Shown here in pieces: positions 27,273 to 41,805 of a stretch of 64,000 nt of DNA (position 1 is the first letter of the stretch; each line of letters starts with the position of its first letter). The notes beneath the pieces were generated by a model that saw only the letters and a program-made list of their open reading frames with translations, made no database searches and was not told the origin of the DNA. A program made the position numbers and the translations under genes. Source of the stretch: Dermatophilus congolensis (GTDB lineage: Bacteria > Actinomycetota > Actinomycetes > Actinomycetales > Dermatophilaceae); the NCBI RefSeq assembly GCF_900447215.1, contig NZ_UFYA01000001.1, forward strand, positions 2,356,001-2,420,000. The letters are read 5' to 3'.

Positions 27273-27716
27273 ATGAAGCTCATTTTGACGCACGAGGTTT
27301 CTGGTCTCGGCGCTGCTGGTGACATTGTCACTGTCAAGGACGGCTATGGCCGTAACTACCTGCTTCCTCGTGGTCTGGCTACGCCGTGGACCAAGGGTGG
27401 CGCTAAAGAAGTTGAGCAGCTTCGCGCTGGTCGTGAGGCCCGTGCGATTAAAGATCTTGACCAGGCAAAGGGTGTGAAGGGGCAGCTTGAGGCAACTCCG
27501 CTGAACCTGATTGCGCAGTCGACAAAGTCTGGTCGTCTTTTCGGTTCTATCACGCAGGCTGATGTTGCTGAGGCGGCTAAGGCACAGCGTGGTATTTCGA
27601 TTGACAAGCGCAAGGTTGAGTTCGCCACGCCTGTTAAGTCTGTTGGCATGCACACAGCTACAGTGTCGCTGCATCCGGAAGTTAAGGCGACTGTGAAGCT
27701 GAACGTTAAGGCTTGA
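27273..27716 (+). CDS. rplI: 50S ribosomal protein bL9
   Basis: A two-domain large-subunit protein at the base of the L1 stalk. It has 147 residues. The N-terminal domain has [20 protein letters not shown] and [10 protein letters not shown], followed by a helical linker and a C-terminal domain with SGRLFGSIT. Last gene of the operon, closed by a terminator shared with the convergent MATE gene. Confidence 0.97.
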   Translation: MKLILTHEVSGLGAAGDIVTVKDGYGRNYLLPRGLATPWTKGGAKEVEQLRAGREARAIKDLDQAKGVKGQLEATPLNLIAQSTKSGRLFGSITQADVAEAAKAQRGISIDKRKVEFATPVKSVGMHTATVSLHPEVKATVKLNVKA

Positions 27717-27726
27717 TTTATTGCAG

Positions 27727-27764
27727 CGAGGGGCGTGTCTCTGTCAGCAGGGACACGCCCCTCG
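27727..27764. terminator. bidirectional terminator between rplI and the MATE gene
   Basis: CGAGGGGCGTGTC pairs exactly with GACACGCCCCTCG across a 12-nt loop, between the convergent genes. Confidence 0.8.
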
Positions 27765-27773
27765 TTATGCGGT

Positions 27774-29114
27774 TTAAGCTCCAGTGATCATCCATGTGTC
27801 GGAGTGTGCTCGTGCGTGGAGTGTAGCCGCGCGAGCGGCCATAAAAATCGAGTAGATAACCCACAGTGCTGCGAGTGAAACAGGTGGGCCTGCAGCCTGT
27901 AGACCATTTCGGAAAGCAATGAGCAGAAAGATCAGGGGTAGGTAGCTAATGAGAAGCAGTATTTGTGTGCGAGCAAGCCATGGGGTGTCTCCTGCTCCGA
28001 TAAGTATTCCGTCAAGTAAGTAGGCATATGCGGCGATTGGCTGTAGGGCGGCTATAACTAGTAATCCTGCTTGTGCGGCTGTATGAATGTTGTAGTCGGG
28101 TGTGAAAAGTGTGGGGACAAATGGTGCGGCGATAAAAGTAAGCACGCTGAAGGTGAGTCCAAGGCGCAGTGCTGCTCGAGTGAGAAGACTAACGGTGTGT
28201 CGCGCTTTTCGCGTTTCGCTAGCTCCGAGATCTTGGCTGACAAGTGTTTGTCCTGCGATGGCCAAGGAGTCAAGGGCGAACATTAGGAATGTCCATATGG
28301 ATGTTATGAGTTGGTGAGCGGCTAGGGTGGTGTCACCGAGTTGTGCTGCACTCCAGGTGGTTGCGAGAAGAACTCCCCTCAGTGCGAGTGTTCGAACAAG
28401 TAGGGGTGTTCCAGCGAGAGCAGCCTTCAATACGCGTCCAAGGTGGGGTTTTAATGAGATTTTTTCGCCGCTGGTTGTTTTGAAAGATGCATAGACGAGT
28501 CCGATTGCCATACCAGTCTGGGATATAACGGTTCCGCAAGCTGCGCCTGCGATGCCCATTTTTAGGCCGTGGACGAAAGTGACGTTGAGGATGATGTTGG
28601 CGGTGAAAGCTACGGTTGAAGCCACTAGCGGTGTTTGGGTGTCTTTAAAACCTCGAAGTAGGCCTGTTACTGCCAGTATGACGAGCATGCTAGGTAAGCC
28701 CCAGGCGGATATCTGCAGATAGATGCTGCTTTGATCTGTGGCAGCGGGAGAAGCGCCAAAAGCGCCACTGATGGGTGCTGCGAAGATGTTGAGAAAGAGA
28801 CCTGTAGCTATACCAAGTAACAGTGCGAGCCAGATGCCGTCGACACCGCTGTGAAGTGCTTGGTTTATTTTCCCAGCTCCGATGTTTCTCGCCACGACAG
28901 ATGTAGTTGCATATGCCAAGAAAACAAAAGTTCCTACGGCTGTTGATAGGACAGTAGTGGCAACAGCTAAGCCTGCCAGTGGAGTAGTTCCCAGATGTCC
29001 GATGATCGCGGAATCTGCGAGAAGAAAGAGTGGTTCGGCTACGAGGGTGAGAAAGGCTGGGAAAGAGAGTCGCCAAATATCGCGTTTGAGCGCGGCGTCG
29101 GAAAGAGGTGGCAC
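27774..29114 (-). CDS. MATE family efflux transporter (DinF-like)
   Basis: A 446-residue membrane protein with about 12 segments in two related halves. The first half begins LSFPAFLTLVAEPLFLLADSA and includes GHLGTTPLAGLAVATTVL. Features such as VVARNIGAGK and SQDLGASETRKA fit the DinF branch of cation-coupled multidrug exporters. GTG start. It is convergent with rplI. Substrate cannot be predicted. Confidence 0.92.
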   Translation of the reverse strand: MPPLSDAALKRDIWRLSFPAFLTLVAEPLFLLADSAIIGHLGTTPLAGLAVATTVLSTAVGTFVFLAYATTSVVARNIGAGKINQALHSGVDGIWLALLLGIATGLFLNIFAAPISGAFGASPAATDQSSIYLQISAWGLPSMLVILAVTGLLRGFKDTQTPLVASTVAFTANIILNVTFVHGLKMGIAGAACGTVISQTGMAIGLVYASFKTTSGEKISLKPHLGRVLKAALAGTPLLVRTLALRGVLLATTWSAAQLGDTTLAAHQLITSIWTFLMFALDSLAIAGQTLVSQDLGASETRKARHTVSLLTRAALRLGLTFSVLTFIAAPFVPTLFTPDYNIHTAAQAGLLVIAALQPIAAYAYLLDGILIGAGDTPWLARTQILLLISYLPLIFLLIAFRNGLQAAGPPVSLAALWVIYSIFMAARAATLHARAHSDTWMITGA

Positions 29115-29544
29115 GATCCCAGGTTATGTGTGCTTGGCCCGGAGCAGCTGGGTGGATCAGTCAGCGTTGTAGGTAAAGGACGGGTCCTGGGGTAGGAGGC
29201 TGTTGATGCCCTGTGGATAAGATGCAATGCTTGTGGGGCTTCAAGGCAGGTATAGAGAAAGACACGCCAGCATCGAAGTTCAGTCTTAAATTCTTGTATT
29301 TATGTTTCCCACAAGCTTTTGGGGACATTTATGCACTTGAATGCGTTGTTACTTCGTCTAAGTCAGATGTTTGTCCCACAGACATCCACATTATGTGCAC
29401 CGAAAGCTGCCGTTACTCCACATGGTATCCACAGTCTTTTCCACAGCTGTGGGTGGTTTGTGATGTTGCGTGCTTGAACGGGTGTGGATTGTGCGCCTAA
29501 GTTGACGGGGGCGGTTGTTCCCCGCCGTGGTTTGGAGGGTGGTT
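29115..29544. promoter_or_regulatory. dnaB upstream region with DnaA boxes
   Basis: 430 bases with no gene. It holds a perfect DnaA box TGTGGATAA (29212-29220), a one-mismatch box GTATCCACA (29425-29433), a weaker ACATCCACA (29382-29390) and the dyad CCACAGCTGTGG (29441-29452). That dyad core also occurs in the long palindrome upstream of dnaA. DnaA control of dnaB expression is plausible but not shown. Confidence 0.65.
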
Positions 29545-31914
29545 GTGTCGTTGTCCAAGGTGGGCGAGTCTGCTTTTGATACCGCATCGACAGGTGATGC
29601 GGATCGTTTGCCTCCTCAAGACGTGCATGCAGAGTCGAGCGTGCTTGGCAGCATGATGCTTAGCAAGGATGCTATTGCTGACTGTATTGAGGTGGTCAAA
29701 GGGGCTGATTTCTATCGGCCCAGCCATGAGATTGTTTATGACGCGATCATTGACCTGTATGGTCGAGGAGAACCTGCAGACGCTATTACCGTCGCGGACG
29801 AACTTGGGAAGCGTAATGACTTGGCGCGTATTGGTGGCCAGTCATATCTACATGAGTTGATTTCGTCTGTACCGACCGCTGCTAATGCCTCGTACTATGC
29901 CGAGATTGTCGCTGAGCGTGCTGTTCTTCGTCGGCTTGTGAATGCCGGAACTAAGATCGTTCAACTTGGTTATGGACAAGAGGGTGGGGATGTCGAGGAG
30001 ATCGTCAACGCTGCTCAAGCCGAGGTGTATGCCGTAGCAGATAAGCGTGGCGGCGAAGATTATGTAGTTCTTGGTGATTTGCTTGAGGCTGCAGCGGATG
30101 AAATCGATAACAATTCAGGGCGGAGTGGTGAGCTTGTCGGCGTTCCTACGGGGTTCACTGATTTAGATGAATTGACGAATGGTCTGCATCCCGGACAGAT
30201 GATCGTTATCGCTGCCCGGCCTGCGATGGGTAAATCTACATTGGCCTTGGATATTGCTCGGGCTGCGGCTATTCATAATGGATTGGCTGCTGTGGTTTTC
30301 TCGTTGGAGATGAGTCGCAACGAGATCACAATGCGACTTTTGTCTGCGGAGGCTGGGATTCAGCTTCAGCACATGCGTAAGGGCACGATGCGTGATGAGG
30401 ATTGGGTAAAGCTGACTCGGACGATGGGAGAGGTCTCCGAGGCACCTCTGTTTATCGATGACTCTCCCAACATGTCGTTGATGGAAATTCGTGCAAAGTG
30501 CCGACGGTTGAAGCAGAGGCACAACCTCAAGTTGGTGATTATTGACTATTTGCAGTTGATGAGCTCTGGCAAGCGGGTGGAATCGCGTCAGCAGGAGGTA
30601 TCGGAGTTTTCGCGTGCATTGAAGTTGTTGGCGAAAGAAATTGAGGTTCCTGTTATTGCGTTGTCACAGTTGAACCGTGGCCCGGAGCAACGTCAGGACA
30701 AGAAGCCTCAGGTAAGTGATCTGCGCGAATCAGGTTGTTTAACTGCTGATACGAGAGTGCTTCGTGCTGATACTGGTGCTGAAGTCACACTGGGGTATTT
30801 ATTTGCTTCGGGTGCGAAAGATGTGCCGGTATGGGCGTTAGATGACAAGTGTCGTTATGTGGTGCGGCCGATGACACATGTCTTTTCCACGGGAATTAAG
30901 CCTGTGTATCGGTTAACGACATCGAGCGGTAAGACGATTCGTGCTACGGAAAATCACCCGTTTTTGACATACTCAGGTTGGTCATCGTTGGGGAAGTTGG
31001 TGTCGGGTGAGCGGATTGCGGTACCGCGGCATGTTCCTGCGCCAGAAGTGGTGGATGCCTCTTGGCAGGACGCTGAGGTAGTTGATCTAGCTGTGGTTGT
31101 TTCTGGTCATGTGGATGCTTTGGTGCCTGCTGCGGTTTTTTCGTTGCCTAAGCGTCAGATTGCGCTATTCTGCCGATCCTTTTTTTCCTGTTCGGGTGGA
31201 GTCACTTTGTCCGATACGAATCCAGGGGGTGAGATTTTTGCGTTTGCAGATGAGCGTTCGTCGTTGGATTCGGTGTCGCGGCTGTTGTTGCGTTTCGGGA
31301 TTGAGACTGTGATTTCTGGCGATGAGTCTGGGTGGGTATTAGACGTGGTGGGTGTGGATTCGCAGCGGCGTTTTTTGCAGGAAGTAGGTATTGAGGGTCC
31401 GGCAGCTGATGACGCTGGGCGGTTGCTAGAGATTGTGCGTGATGTTTCTGGTGCGAGGGATCCTGGCCCAGGGCAGTTGCCGTTGTGGGGTGAGGTAGCT
31501 GAGGTCTTGAAAGGCGAAGATCCTGTTGTTTCGACGAAGGTGGGGGTGAGTGCACCTCTTGGGCGAGTTGTATCAGTGCTTGATGCGGTCGATATGGATC
31601 TTGAGGCAGTAAATGATGTGGCTTGGGAAATAGTCACGGGCATTGAGCTGTGTGGGGAAGAAGAGGTTTTTGATGCCACGGTAGTGGGAGCCCACAATTT
31701 TGTTGCTGATGGGATAGCAGTTCATAACTCGATTGAGCAGGATGCTGACATGGTGATGTTGTTGCATCGAGAGTCCGTGTATGAGCCAGACTCTCCGCGT
31801 GAAGGTGAGGCTGACATCATTGTGGCAAAGCATCGTAATGGTCCTACTGCCACGATTACGGTGGCTTTCCAGGGGCATTTCAGCCGCTTCACCAATATGG
31901 CGACAAATTTCTGA
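29545..31914 (+). CDS. dnaB: replicative DNA helicase DnaB, interrupted by an intein
   Basis: A hexameric 5'-3' helicase that drives the replication fork. The precursor is 789 residues, about 458 after splicing. An N-terminal domain starting at PPQDVHAESSVLGSMML is followed by the RecA-like motor with Walker A ARPAMGKSTLALDIA and Walker B LVIIDYLQLM. The late motif DLRESG-SIEQDADMVML is split by the intein exactly between G and S, and the frame then continues to FQGHFSRFTNMATNF. The GTG with GGAGGG 5-6 nt before it is preferred over a TTG ten codons upstream. Confidence 0.95.
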   Translation: MSLSKVGESAFDTASTGDADRLPPQDVHAESSVLGSMMLSKDAIADCIEVVKGADFYRPSHEIVYDAIIDLYGRGEPADAITVADELGKRNDLARIGGQSYLHELISSVPTAANASYYAEIVAERAVLRRLVNAGTKIVQLGYGQEGGDVEEIVNAAQAEVYAVADKRGGEDYVVLGDLLEAAADEIDNNSGRSGELVGVPTGFTDLDELTNGLHPGQMIVIAARPAMGKSTLALDIARAAAIHNGLAAVVFSLEMSRNEITMRLLSAEAGIQLQHMRKGTMRDEDWVKLTRTMGEVSEAPLFIDDSPNMSLMEIRAKCRRLKQRHNLKLVIIDYLQLMSSGKRVESRQQEVSEFSRALKLLAKEIEVPVIALSQLNRGPEQRQDKKPQVSDLRESGCLTADTRVLRADTGAEVTLGYLFASGAKDVPVWALDDKCRYVVRPMTHVFSTGIKPVYRLTTSSGKTIRATENHPFLTYSGWSSLGKLVSGERIAVPRHVPAPEVVDASWQDAEVVDLAVVVSGHVDALVPAAVFSLPKRQIALFCRSFFSCSGGVTLSDTNPGGEIFAFADERSSLDSVSRLLLRFGIETVISGDESGWVLDVVGVDSQRRFLQEVGIEGPAADDAGRLLEIVRDVSGARDPGPGQLPLWGEVAEVLKGEDPVVSTKVGVSAPLGRVVSVLDAVDMDLEAVNDVAWEIVTGIELCGEEEVFDATVVGAHNFVADGIAVHNSIEQDADMVMLLHRESVYEPDSPREGEADIIVAKHRNGPTATITVAFQGHFSRFTNMATNF
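30736..31728 (+). mobile_element. DnaB intein with degenerate homing endonuclease
   Basis: A 331-residue protein intron. It starts with cysteine (CLTADTRVLRAD, block A), has block B TIRATENHPFLT with the catalytic histidine, and ends with blocks F/G, FDATVVGAHNFVADGIAVHN, before the +1 serine. All splicing residues are present. Between about residues 100 and 290 lies a remnant of a LAGLIDADG endonuclease: the second motif reads CRSFFSCSGGVT, with serine where the metal-binding aspartate should be, and no first motif is visible. The insertion point (RESG/SIEQ) is the one used by the cyanobacterial Ssp DnaB intein. Confidence 0.92.
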
Positions 31915-32019
31915 TCGGTCTTGGGGTCCTCTAGTTATTAGGCGAGGGGCGGGCATACTTGCTCAGGTCGTGGTGTGTGTCAATGAGTCTTTCGGGTGCG
32001 ATGTGTGCCTGGCGGTGGA

Positions 32020-33174
32020 TTAGACCACGTGCAGCCCGGTTTGTGCGGGGTTGTTGGCGGATATGGCGCCTGTGAGAATTCCATGGGTTGCGGCGAAGAC
32101 GGTGAAGGGTGGTCCGCCGAATGTGCCTCGTGTGATGTGTGCGGTGGATGGATTATGAGGGTGTAGATCGCCTGTGATCTCTATGTGGTAGCCGTCTCGG
32201 TCTGTCCCGGACCAGGGTCTTTGTTCTTGTGGTGGTGGTATTCCTGTGATGTCAGCTGCTGCTCGTATGGCGTCGTGTATGGCGCTTTCCCAGTGTTCGT
32301 TTGGATGTAACAAGGTTCCGTTGGGGGCGGAGAGTCGGGTGCAGCCGCCGATGGCCCAGATGTTGGGGCAGCTAGTGCGTTGATTGGGGGTGACGATAAT
32401 GCCGTTATTGGTGGCTATTCCTGCTTTTTCTGCGAGTGTTGTTTCAGGTGTGAACCCTATGCAGGTGATTGCGATGTCGGTGGTGATGGAATAAGTGGTG
32501 TTGTCGTTTGCGTGGATGTCAGCGGTGATGTGGGTGTCTGAAGTGGTTATGTGGGTTACGCGCCCGTGGATGAGGTGAGCACCGGCTTGGGCGTGTTGTT
32601 TATGTAGCCAGGTTGAAATGGTGGTTCCCAGAAGATTTTCGAGAGGGAGGGTGGGGTCTACAAGCGTGACTTGAGTTCCAGTTGCGCTTGCTGGGGAAGC
32701 GGCCTCAGCACCGATCAGAACTGCGCCAGTAATGGGATATGTGTCGGTCTTTGCCGAGATATGGTTGCAGCCGCCGGGCGTCTTCGAGTGTGCGGAGAGA
32801 GTGGAAAAAGGTGAGTGTGTGTTGAGACTGTGAAGCGGGGCGGGCTGTCCCGCCAGTGGCGAGGACGGCGATGTCACAAGCGAGGTGTGTTCCGTCTGCG
32901 AGCCTGACGTGATTTTTTCTAGCGCAGTGACGTGAGTTTGGGTGAGTAAACGGATTTTGTTTGTAGCGAACCACTCTTTTGGTCACAGCGCTAGCTGCGT
33001 TTCTGGTACGTGGCCTAGTAGATATTCCTTTGACAAGGGTGGTCGGTCGTAGAGAAGTTTCCCGGTTTCGATGATGACGATGGGGCCTGAATATTTATGT
33101 CTGCGCAGTTCTTCTGCAAGGGTCACTCCCGCGATGCCCCCGCCGATGATGACGACGTTGCTGTCTCTGATCAT
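32020..33174 (-). pseudogene. decayed NAD(P)/FAD-dependent oxidoreductase
   Basis: Pieces of a ferredoxin- or nitrite-reductase-type FAD protein of about 380 residues are spread over all three minus frames. The first 63 codons have the FAD motif VVIIGGGIAGVTLAEELRR and PPLSKEYLLG and end at an in-frame TGA (32983-32985), after which PKEWFATNKIRL continues. A one-base loss in a 6-T plus-strand run (32913-32918) moves to the frame of VRLADGTHLACDIAVLATGG. A one-base gain near 32734-32736 moves to the frame of LIGAEAAS, which runs to the end. With one stop and two frameshifts it is not functional as written. Confidence 0.88.
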
Positions 33175-33852
33175 GCAGGCATCTTGCTGACCTTTTTGGG
33201 GTGGGTAGCTGTGGAAGCTGGTGAAACGTGAGTGGCTGGGGTAGGGGTGCTGGTGGGAAGTGATCGATGGCCATGCAGTAGTGATCGCTGTAGGTAGGCA
33301 GGATTCACGAGTTAGCTATCGAGATCGCTCCAGGTCGTGTGCACCTTGGGATAGAACGACGCACAGGGGGCTGGCATGTTCTGTGCCACCGCGTCGTTAA
33401 AAAAGTCGCATCTTGCGATTTGGTGTTCACCGCTAGGTCACTCTAGAGTAGTGATTGTTCGCCCGGCAGGGAAGAACAGGAACGGCTTCTCGGCTGTGGC
33501 TAGTCTCGCTTCGAAGTTACCTTCGAGAAAAGCGGGAAGTTGCACCGAGCTGAGTGGCCTGGTAAGATTGCTTCTCGGCTCAAGCGCTTAAGTAGCGCTG
33601 GTCGAAGATAGTCGATTGCCTCTGATGGGGAAATTCTTGTACTAGAGTTTCTTAGTCGTGTGCGTCCGATGCTTGAGAACTCAACAGCGTGCCATGAATA
33701 ATCGATGCCAATTGTTTGTTGGTTGAAGTCAATTCGGACAATAGTCGCTATAAAGAATGTAGTGACATTAATTGTCAGTGTTGTTTCGGCCAGGATTTTC
33801 CTGCGTTCGTGGTAACTAGTTCTCTAGTTACGTGTACGTGGGCGTGATTTCT
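33175..33852 (+). promoter_or_regulatory. rRNA operon promoter and leader region
   Basis: About 680 bases without a gene before 16S. One promoter candidate is TTGCCT (33616-33621), an 18-bp gap, and TACTAG (33640-33645). It is followed by TTGAGAACTCAACAGCGTG (starting near 33673), which resembles the conserved actinobacterial rRNA leader and processing sequence. A second -10-like TATAAA lies at 33749. Several tandem promoters are likely but cannot be resolved by eye. Confidence 0.6.
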
Positions 33853-38775
<4,923 letters not shown>

Positions 38776-38872
38776 ACACTTTTAAGAGTTTTGTTCGCGT
38801 CGACTGTGCGGTTCTTGGGGCATCAGCCCTACGGGATCATGAAGGATGTTTTTCTGATTGGTTCTGTTGGTT

Positions 38873-38990
38873 TTTCGGTGGTTATAGCGTTGGGGAAACG
38901 CCCGGTTACATTCCGAACCCGGTAGCTAAGCCCTTCAGCGCCGATGGTACTGCACTGGGGACGGTGTGGGAGAGTAGGTCACCGCCGGAA
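38873..38990 (+). rRNA. rrf: 5S ribosomal RNA
   Basis: About 118 nt. It begins TTTCGGTGGTTATAGCG and ends GGTCACCGCCGGAA, so the terminal helix closes (CGGTGG / CCGCCG-type). Internal motifs CCCGGTTACATTCCGAACCC and GGAGAGTAGGTC are typical. Last member of the operon. Confidence 0.93.
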
Positions 38991-39000
38991 TATATGTAAT

Positions 39001-39035
39001 GGAAAGGGCCTGGAACATTGTTCCAGGCCCTTTCC
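39001..39035. terminator. terminator after 5S rRNA
   Basis: GGAAAGGGCCTGGAAC pairs with GTTCCAGGCCCTTTCC (16 bp) around ATT, followed by TCATACCC. It ends the rRNA operon. Confidence 0.8.
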
Positions 39036-39052
39036 TCATACCCAAAAACACT

Positions 39053-39107
39053 AGTTAAGGGGGTGAGGGGTAAAGCATCAGATGCTTTACCCCTCACCCC
39101 CTTAACT
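39053..39107. terminator. 55-bp palindrome after ldh
   Basis: Two exact 27-base arms (AGTTAAGGGGGTGAGGGG...) with a single A between them, 6 bp beyond the ldh stop and only 17 bp from the 5S terminator. It should end ldh transcripts and, with its neighbour, insulate the convergent rRNA operon. Confidence 0.8.
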
Positions 39108-39113
39108 CTTCTT

Positions 39114-40064
39114 TTATTCTGCGTGAGTTGCCTCATCGTAGTGAGTCTTCAAAATATTCACACTCTGTTCGAAAGCGGCGCGCTCTTCCTCATCCAAGTC
39201 CAACTCCACAATGTGTTTCACCCCACCACGAGACAAAATGGCAGGCACACCAACAGCCACGCCTTCCTGCCCATACTCACCATCAAGAATTGCACTCACA
39301 GGCATCGTCGCTTTTTCATTCTTCAAAATCGCACGCGTCACCCGAGCCAACGACATGCCAATTCCGTAGCTAGTCGAACCCTTCGCATCAATAATCTCGT
39401 AAGCAGACTTCCGCGTCCGCTCAAAAATTTCATCCAAGTCCGACTTCAACTGTGGATCATTCTTAAACTGACGACTCAAAGAACGACCTGCAACCGAAGC
39501 TGAACTCCACACAGGCAACTCAGAATCGCCGTGCTCACCAATGATCGTCGCATGTACATTCGCGGTCGACACCTCAAAGTGACGTCCCAAGTGGAACCGC
39601 AAACGAGCAGTATCCAACGTAGTACCCGACCCCAAAACCTGCTCACGAGGCAGGCCACTAAAACGATACGTAGCAAAAGTTAAAATATCGACAGGGTTCG
39701 TAGCCACCAAGAAAATACCGTCAAACCCAGAAGCCATTACCTGAGAAACAACACTCGAATAAATCTTCAAATTAGTGTCAATCAAATCAAGACGCGTCTG
39801 ACCAGGCTTCTGCGCCGCACCAGCACAAATAACTACCATGGCTGCGTCTTTACATGCACTGTAATCACCAAAAGTCACATGTACCGGCGCCGGGGCCCAC
39901 GCTTCGCCATGGTTCAAATCCAACACATCGGCACGCGACTTAGTCTCATTCAAATCAATCAAAACAAGATCTTCACAGATCCCCTGATTTACCACTGCAT
40001 ACGCATACGCCATTCCCACAGCGCCCGTACCAATAAGCACAACCCGATTCGGCACATACTTCAC
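39114..40064 (-). CDS. ldh: L-lactate dehydrogenase
   Basis: An NAD-dependent enzyme interconverting pyruvate and L-lactate. It has 316 residues with the NAD site VVLIGTGAVGMAYAYA, the acidic residue after beta-2 (VLIDLNE), substrate-binding motif ATNPVDILT and catalytic histidine in IIGEHGDSE. An ATG five codons upstream is possible, but GGAGG in that very codon context lies 8 nt before the GTG chosen here. It is convergent with the rRNA operon and divergent from the acyl-CoA synthetase. Confidence 0.95.
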   Translation of the reverse strand: MKYVPNRVVLIGTGAVGMAYAYAVVNQGICEDLVLIDLNETKSRADVLDLNHGEAWAPAPVHVTFGDYSACKDAAMVVICAGAAQKPGQTRLDLIDTNLKIYSSVVSQVMASGFDGIFLVATNPVDILTFATYRFSGLPREQVLGSGTTLDTARLRFHLGRHFEVSTANVHATIIGEHGDSELPVWSSASVAGRSLSRQFKNDPQLKSDLDEIFERTRKSAYEIIDAKGSTSYGIGMSLARVTRAILKNEKATMPVSAILDGEYGQEGVAVGVPAILSRGGVKHIVELDLDEEERAAFEQSVNILKTHYDEATHAE

Positions 40065-40265
40065 TGCCAAAACCTCCATAACGAAGACACAAATACGATC
40101 ACCAGCATCCCCCACCCCCCACCATCAAAGCCACCCAGACCACCACCCCACCCACGCCAAATACGCCACATCCCACCCCAGCGCACCCCCGCACTCCCAA
40201 CAAAACAACCACATAAAATGCGGCATTCTGGAACCGGAAGCGCCACGCCAATGAAGGGAACACCC

Positions 40266-41774
40266 ATGACGCTCACCGAGATGCTCGCCAACACCATCGC
40301 GACACACGGTGATTGCCCAGCCCTCAGCGACAACACCACCACCCTCACCTACACCCAACTAGGCGAACGCGCCGACACCATCGCACAACACCTCATCAAC
40401 GCCGGCATCAAACCCGACGACCGCATCGTCCTATCAATCCCAAACACCGTCGAATTCGCAGACTGGTACTACGGAACCCTCCGCGCAGGAGCCATCGCAG
40501 TTCCACTCAACCCCGCCCTACACACCACCGAAATCGAAGCACAACTACGCCACGTAACCCCCGCCCTCCTCATCACCCGCCCCGACACCCCCAATAGCCA
40601 CCAAGCCGCCCACAACACACAAACCCCCACCATCACCATCACCCCCGGCCAACCACCCACCACCTACCTCAACACCACCAAACCCGTCACCACCTACCCC
40701 CACCGCAGCACAAACGACCTCGCAGTCCTACTCTTCACATCCGGCACCACATCCACACCCAAAGCCGCGATGCTCACCCACAACAACCTCGTCACCAACG
40801 CCACCATCTGTGCCGACATCATCAAACTCACCCCCAACGACACCATGCTCGGCTCCTTGCCCCTATTTCACGCCTTCGGCCAAACCGTCTGCCTCAACGT
40901 CGTCCTCGCCACCGGCGCACACACCATCCTCCAACCCCACTTCAACCCCCGCCAAGCCCTCAACCTCATCACCAAACACGCCATCACCTGCATCACCGCA
41001 GTCCCATCCATGTACAACGCCCTCGCTTTCGTCCACAACCACCCCAACCACACCTACAACCTCAACACCATCAAATGGGGAATCAGCGGCGGCGCACCCC
41101 TAGCCCCCGAACTCCACGACCGCCTCACTCACACCCTCGGATTCCCCATCATCGAAGGCTACGGACTCTCCGAAACCTCACCCGTCGTCCTACTCAACCA
41201 AGGCACACACAACCGCCCCGGAAGCGTCGGAACCCCACTACCCGGAATCACCATCAACATCATCAACCCCGAAACCGGCGAAACACTACCCACCGGCCAC
41301 GCCGGCGAACTCACAGTCCACGGGCATGCAGTCATGCGCGGCTACTGGAACGACCCACAAGCCACCAACGAAACCCTCCACAACGGCACCCTCCGCACCG
41401 GAGACATCGCCCGCATCAACCACGATGGATACGTCGAAATAGTCGACCGCCGCAAAGACCTCATCATCGTCGGCGGCGAAAACGTCTATCCCCGCGAAAT
41501 CGAAGACACCCTCTACACCCACCCCGCCGTTGCCGAATGCGCCGTCCTAGGCATCCCCGACCCCACACGCGGCGAAGCAATCATCGCCGCCATCACCACC
41601 CACGACAACATCACCACCAACGAACAAGAACTCCGCGACCACGTACGCAAACACCTAGCCCCCTTCAAAGTCCCTCGCCACATCTGGTTCACCACAGAAA
41701 TCCCCAAAGGAAGCACCGGAAAAATCCTCAAACGCGCTATCGCCATCCCCAAAGAAATACACCCCAACAACTAA
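40266..41774 (+). CDS. acyl-CoA synthetase (AMP-binding enzyme)
   Basis: An adenylate-forming ligase, probably activating a fatty or other carboxylic acid as its CoA ester. It has 502 residues with the P-loop [18 protein letters not shown], adenylate motif [11 protein letters not shown], hinge [20 protein letters not shown] and the C-terminal catalytic lysine in [11 protein letters not shown]. The ATG at 40266 follows AAGGGA and gives the expected start; a longer in-frame extension exists but looks non-coding. Codons are very C-rich compared with the genes left of the rRNA operon. Confidence 0.9.
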   Translation: MTLTEMLANTIATHGDCPALSDNTTTLTYTQLGERADTIAQHLINAGIKPDDRIVLSIPNTVEFADWYYGTLRAGAIAVPLNPALHTTEIEAQLRHVTPALLITRPDTPNSHQAAHNTQTPTITITPGQPPTTYLNTTKPVTTYPHRSTNDLAVLLFTSGTTSTPKAAMLTHNNLVTNATICADIIKLTPNDTMLGSLPLFHAFGQTVCLNVVLATGAHTILQPHFNPRQALNLITKHAITCITAVPSMYNALAFVHNHPNHTYNLNTIKWGISGGAPLAPELHDRLTHTLGFPIIEGYGLSETSPVVLLNQGTHNRPGSVGTPLPGITINIINPETGETLPTGHAGELTVHGHAVMRGYWNDPQATNETLHNGTLRTGDIARINHDGYVEIVDRRKDLIIVGGENVYPREIEDTLYTHPAVAECAVLGIPDPTRGEAIIAAITTHDNITTNEQELRDHVRKHLAPFKVPRHIWFTTEIPKGSTGKILKRAIAIPKEIHPNN

Positions 41775-41805
41775 AACCCCACACCACCAACCAGAAATAA
41801 AAAAC

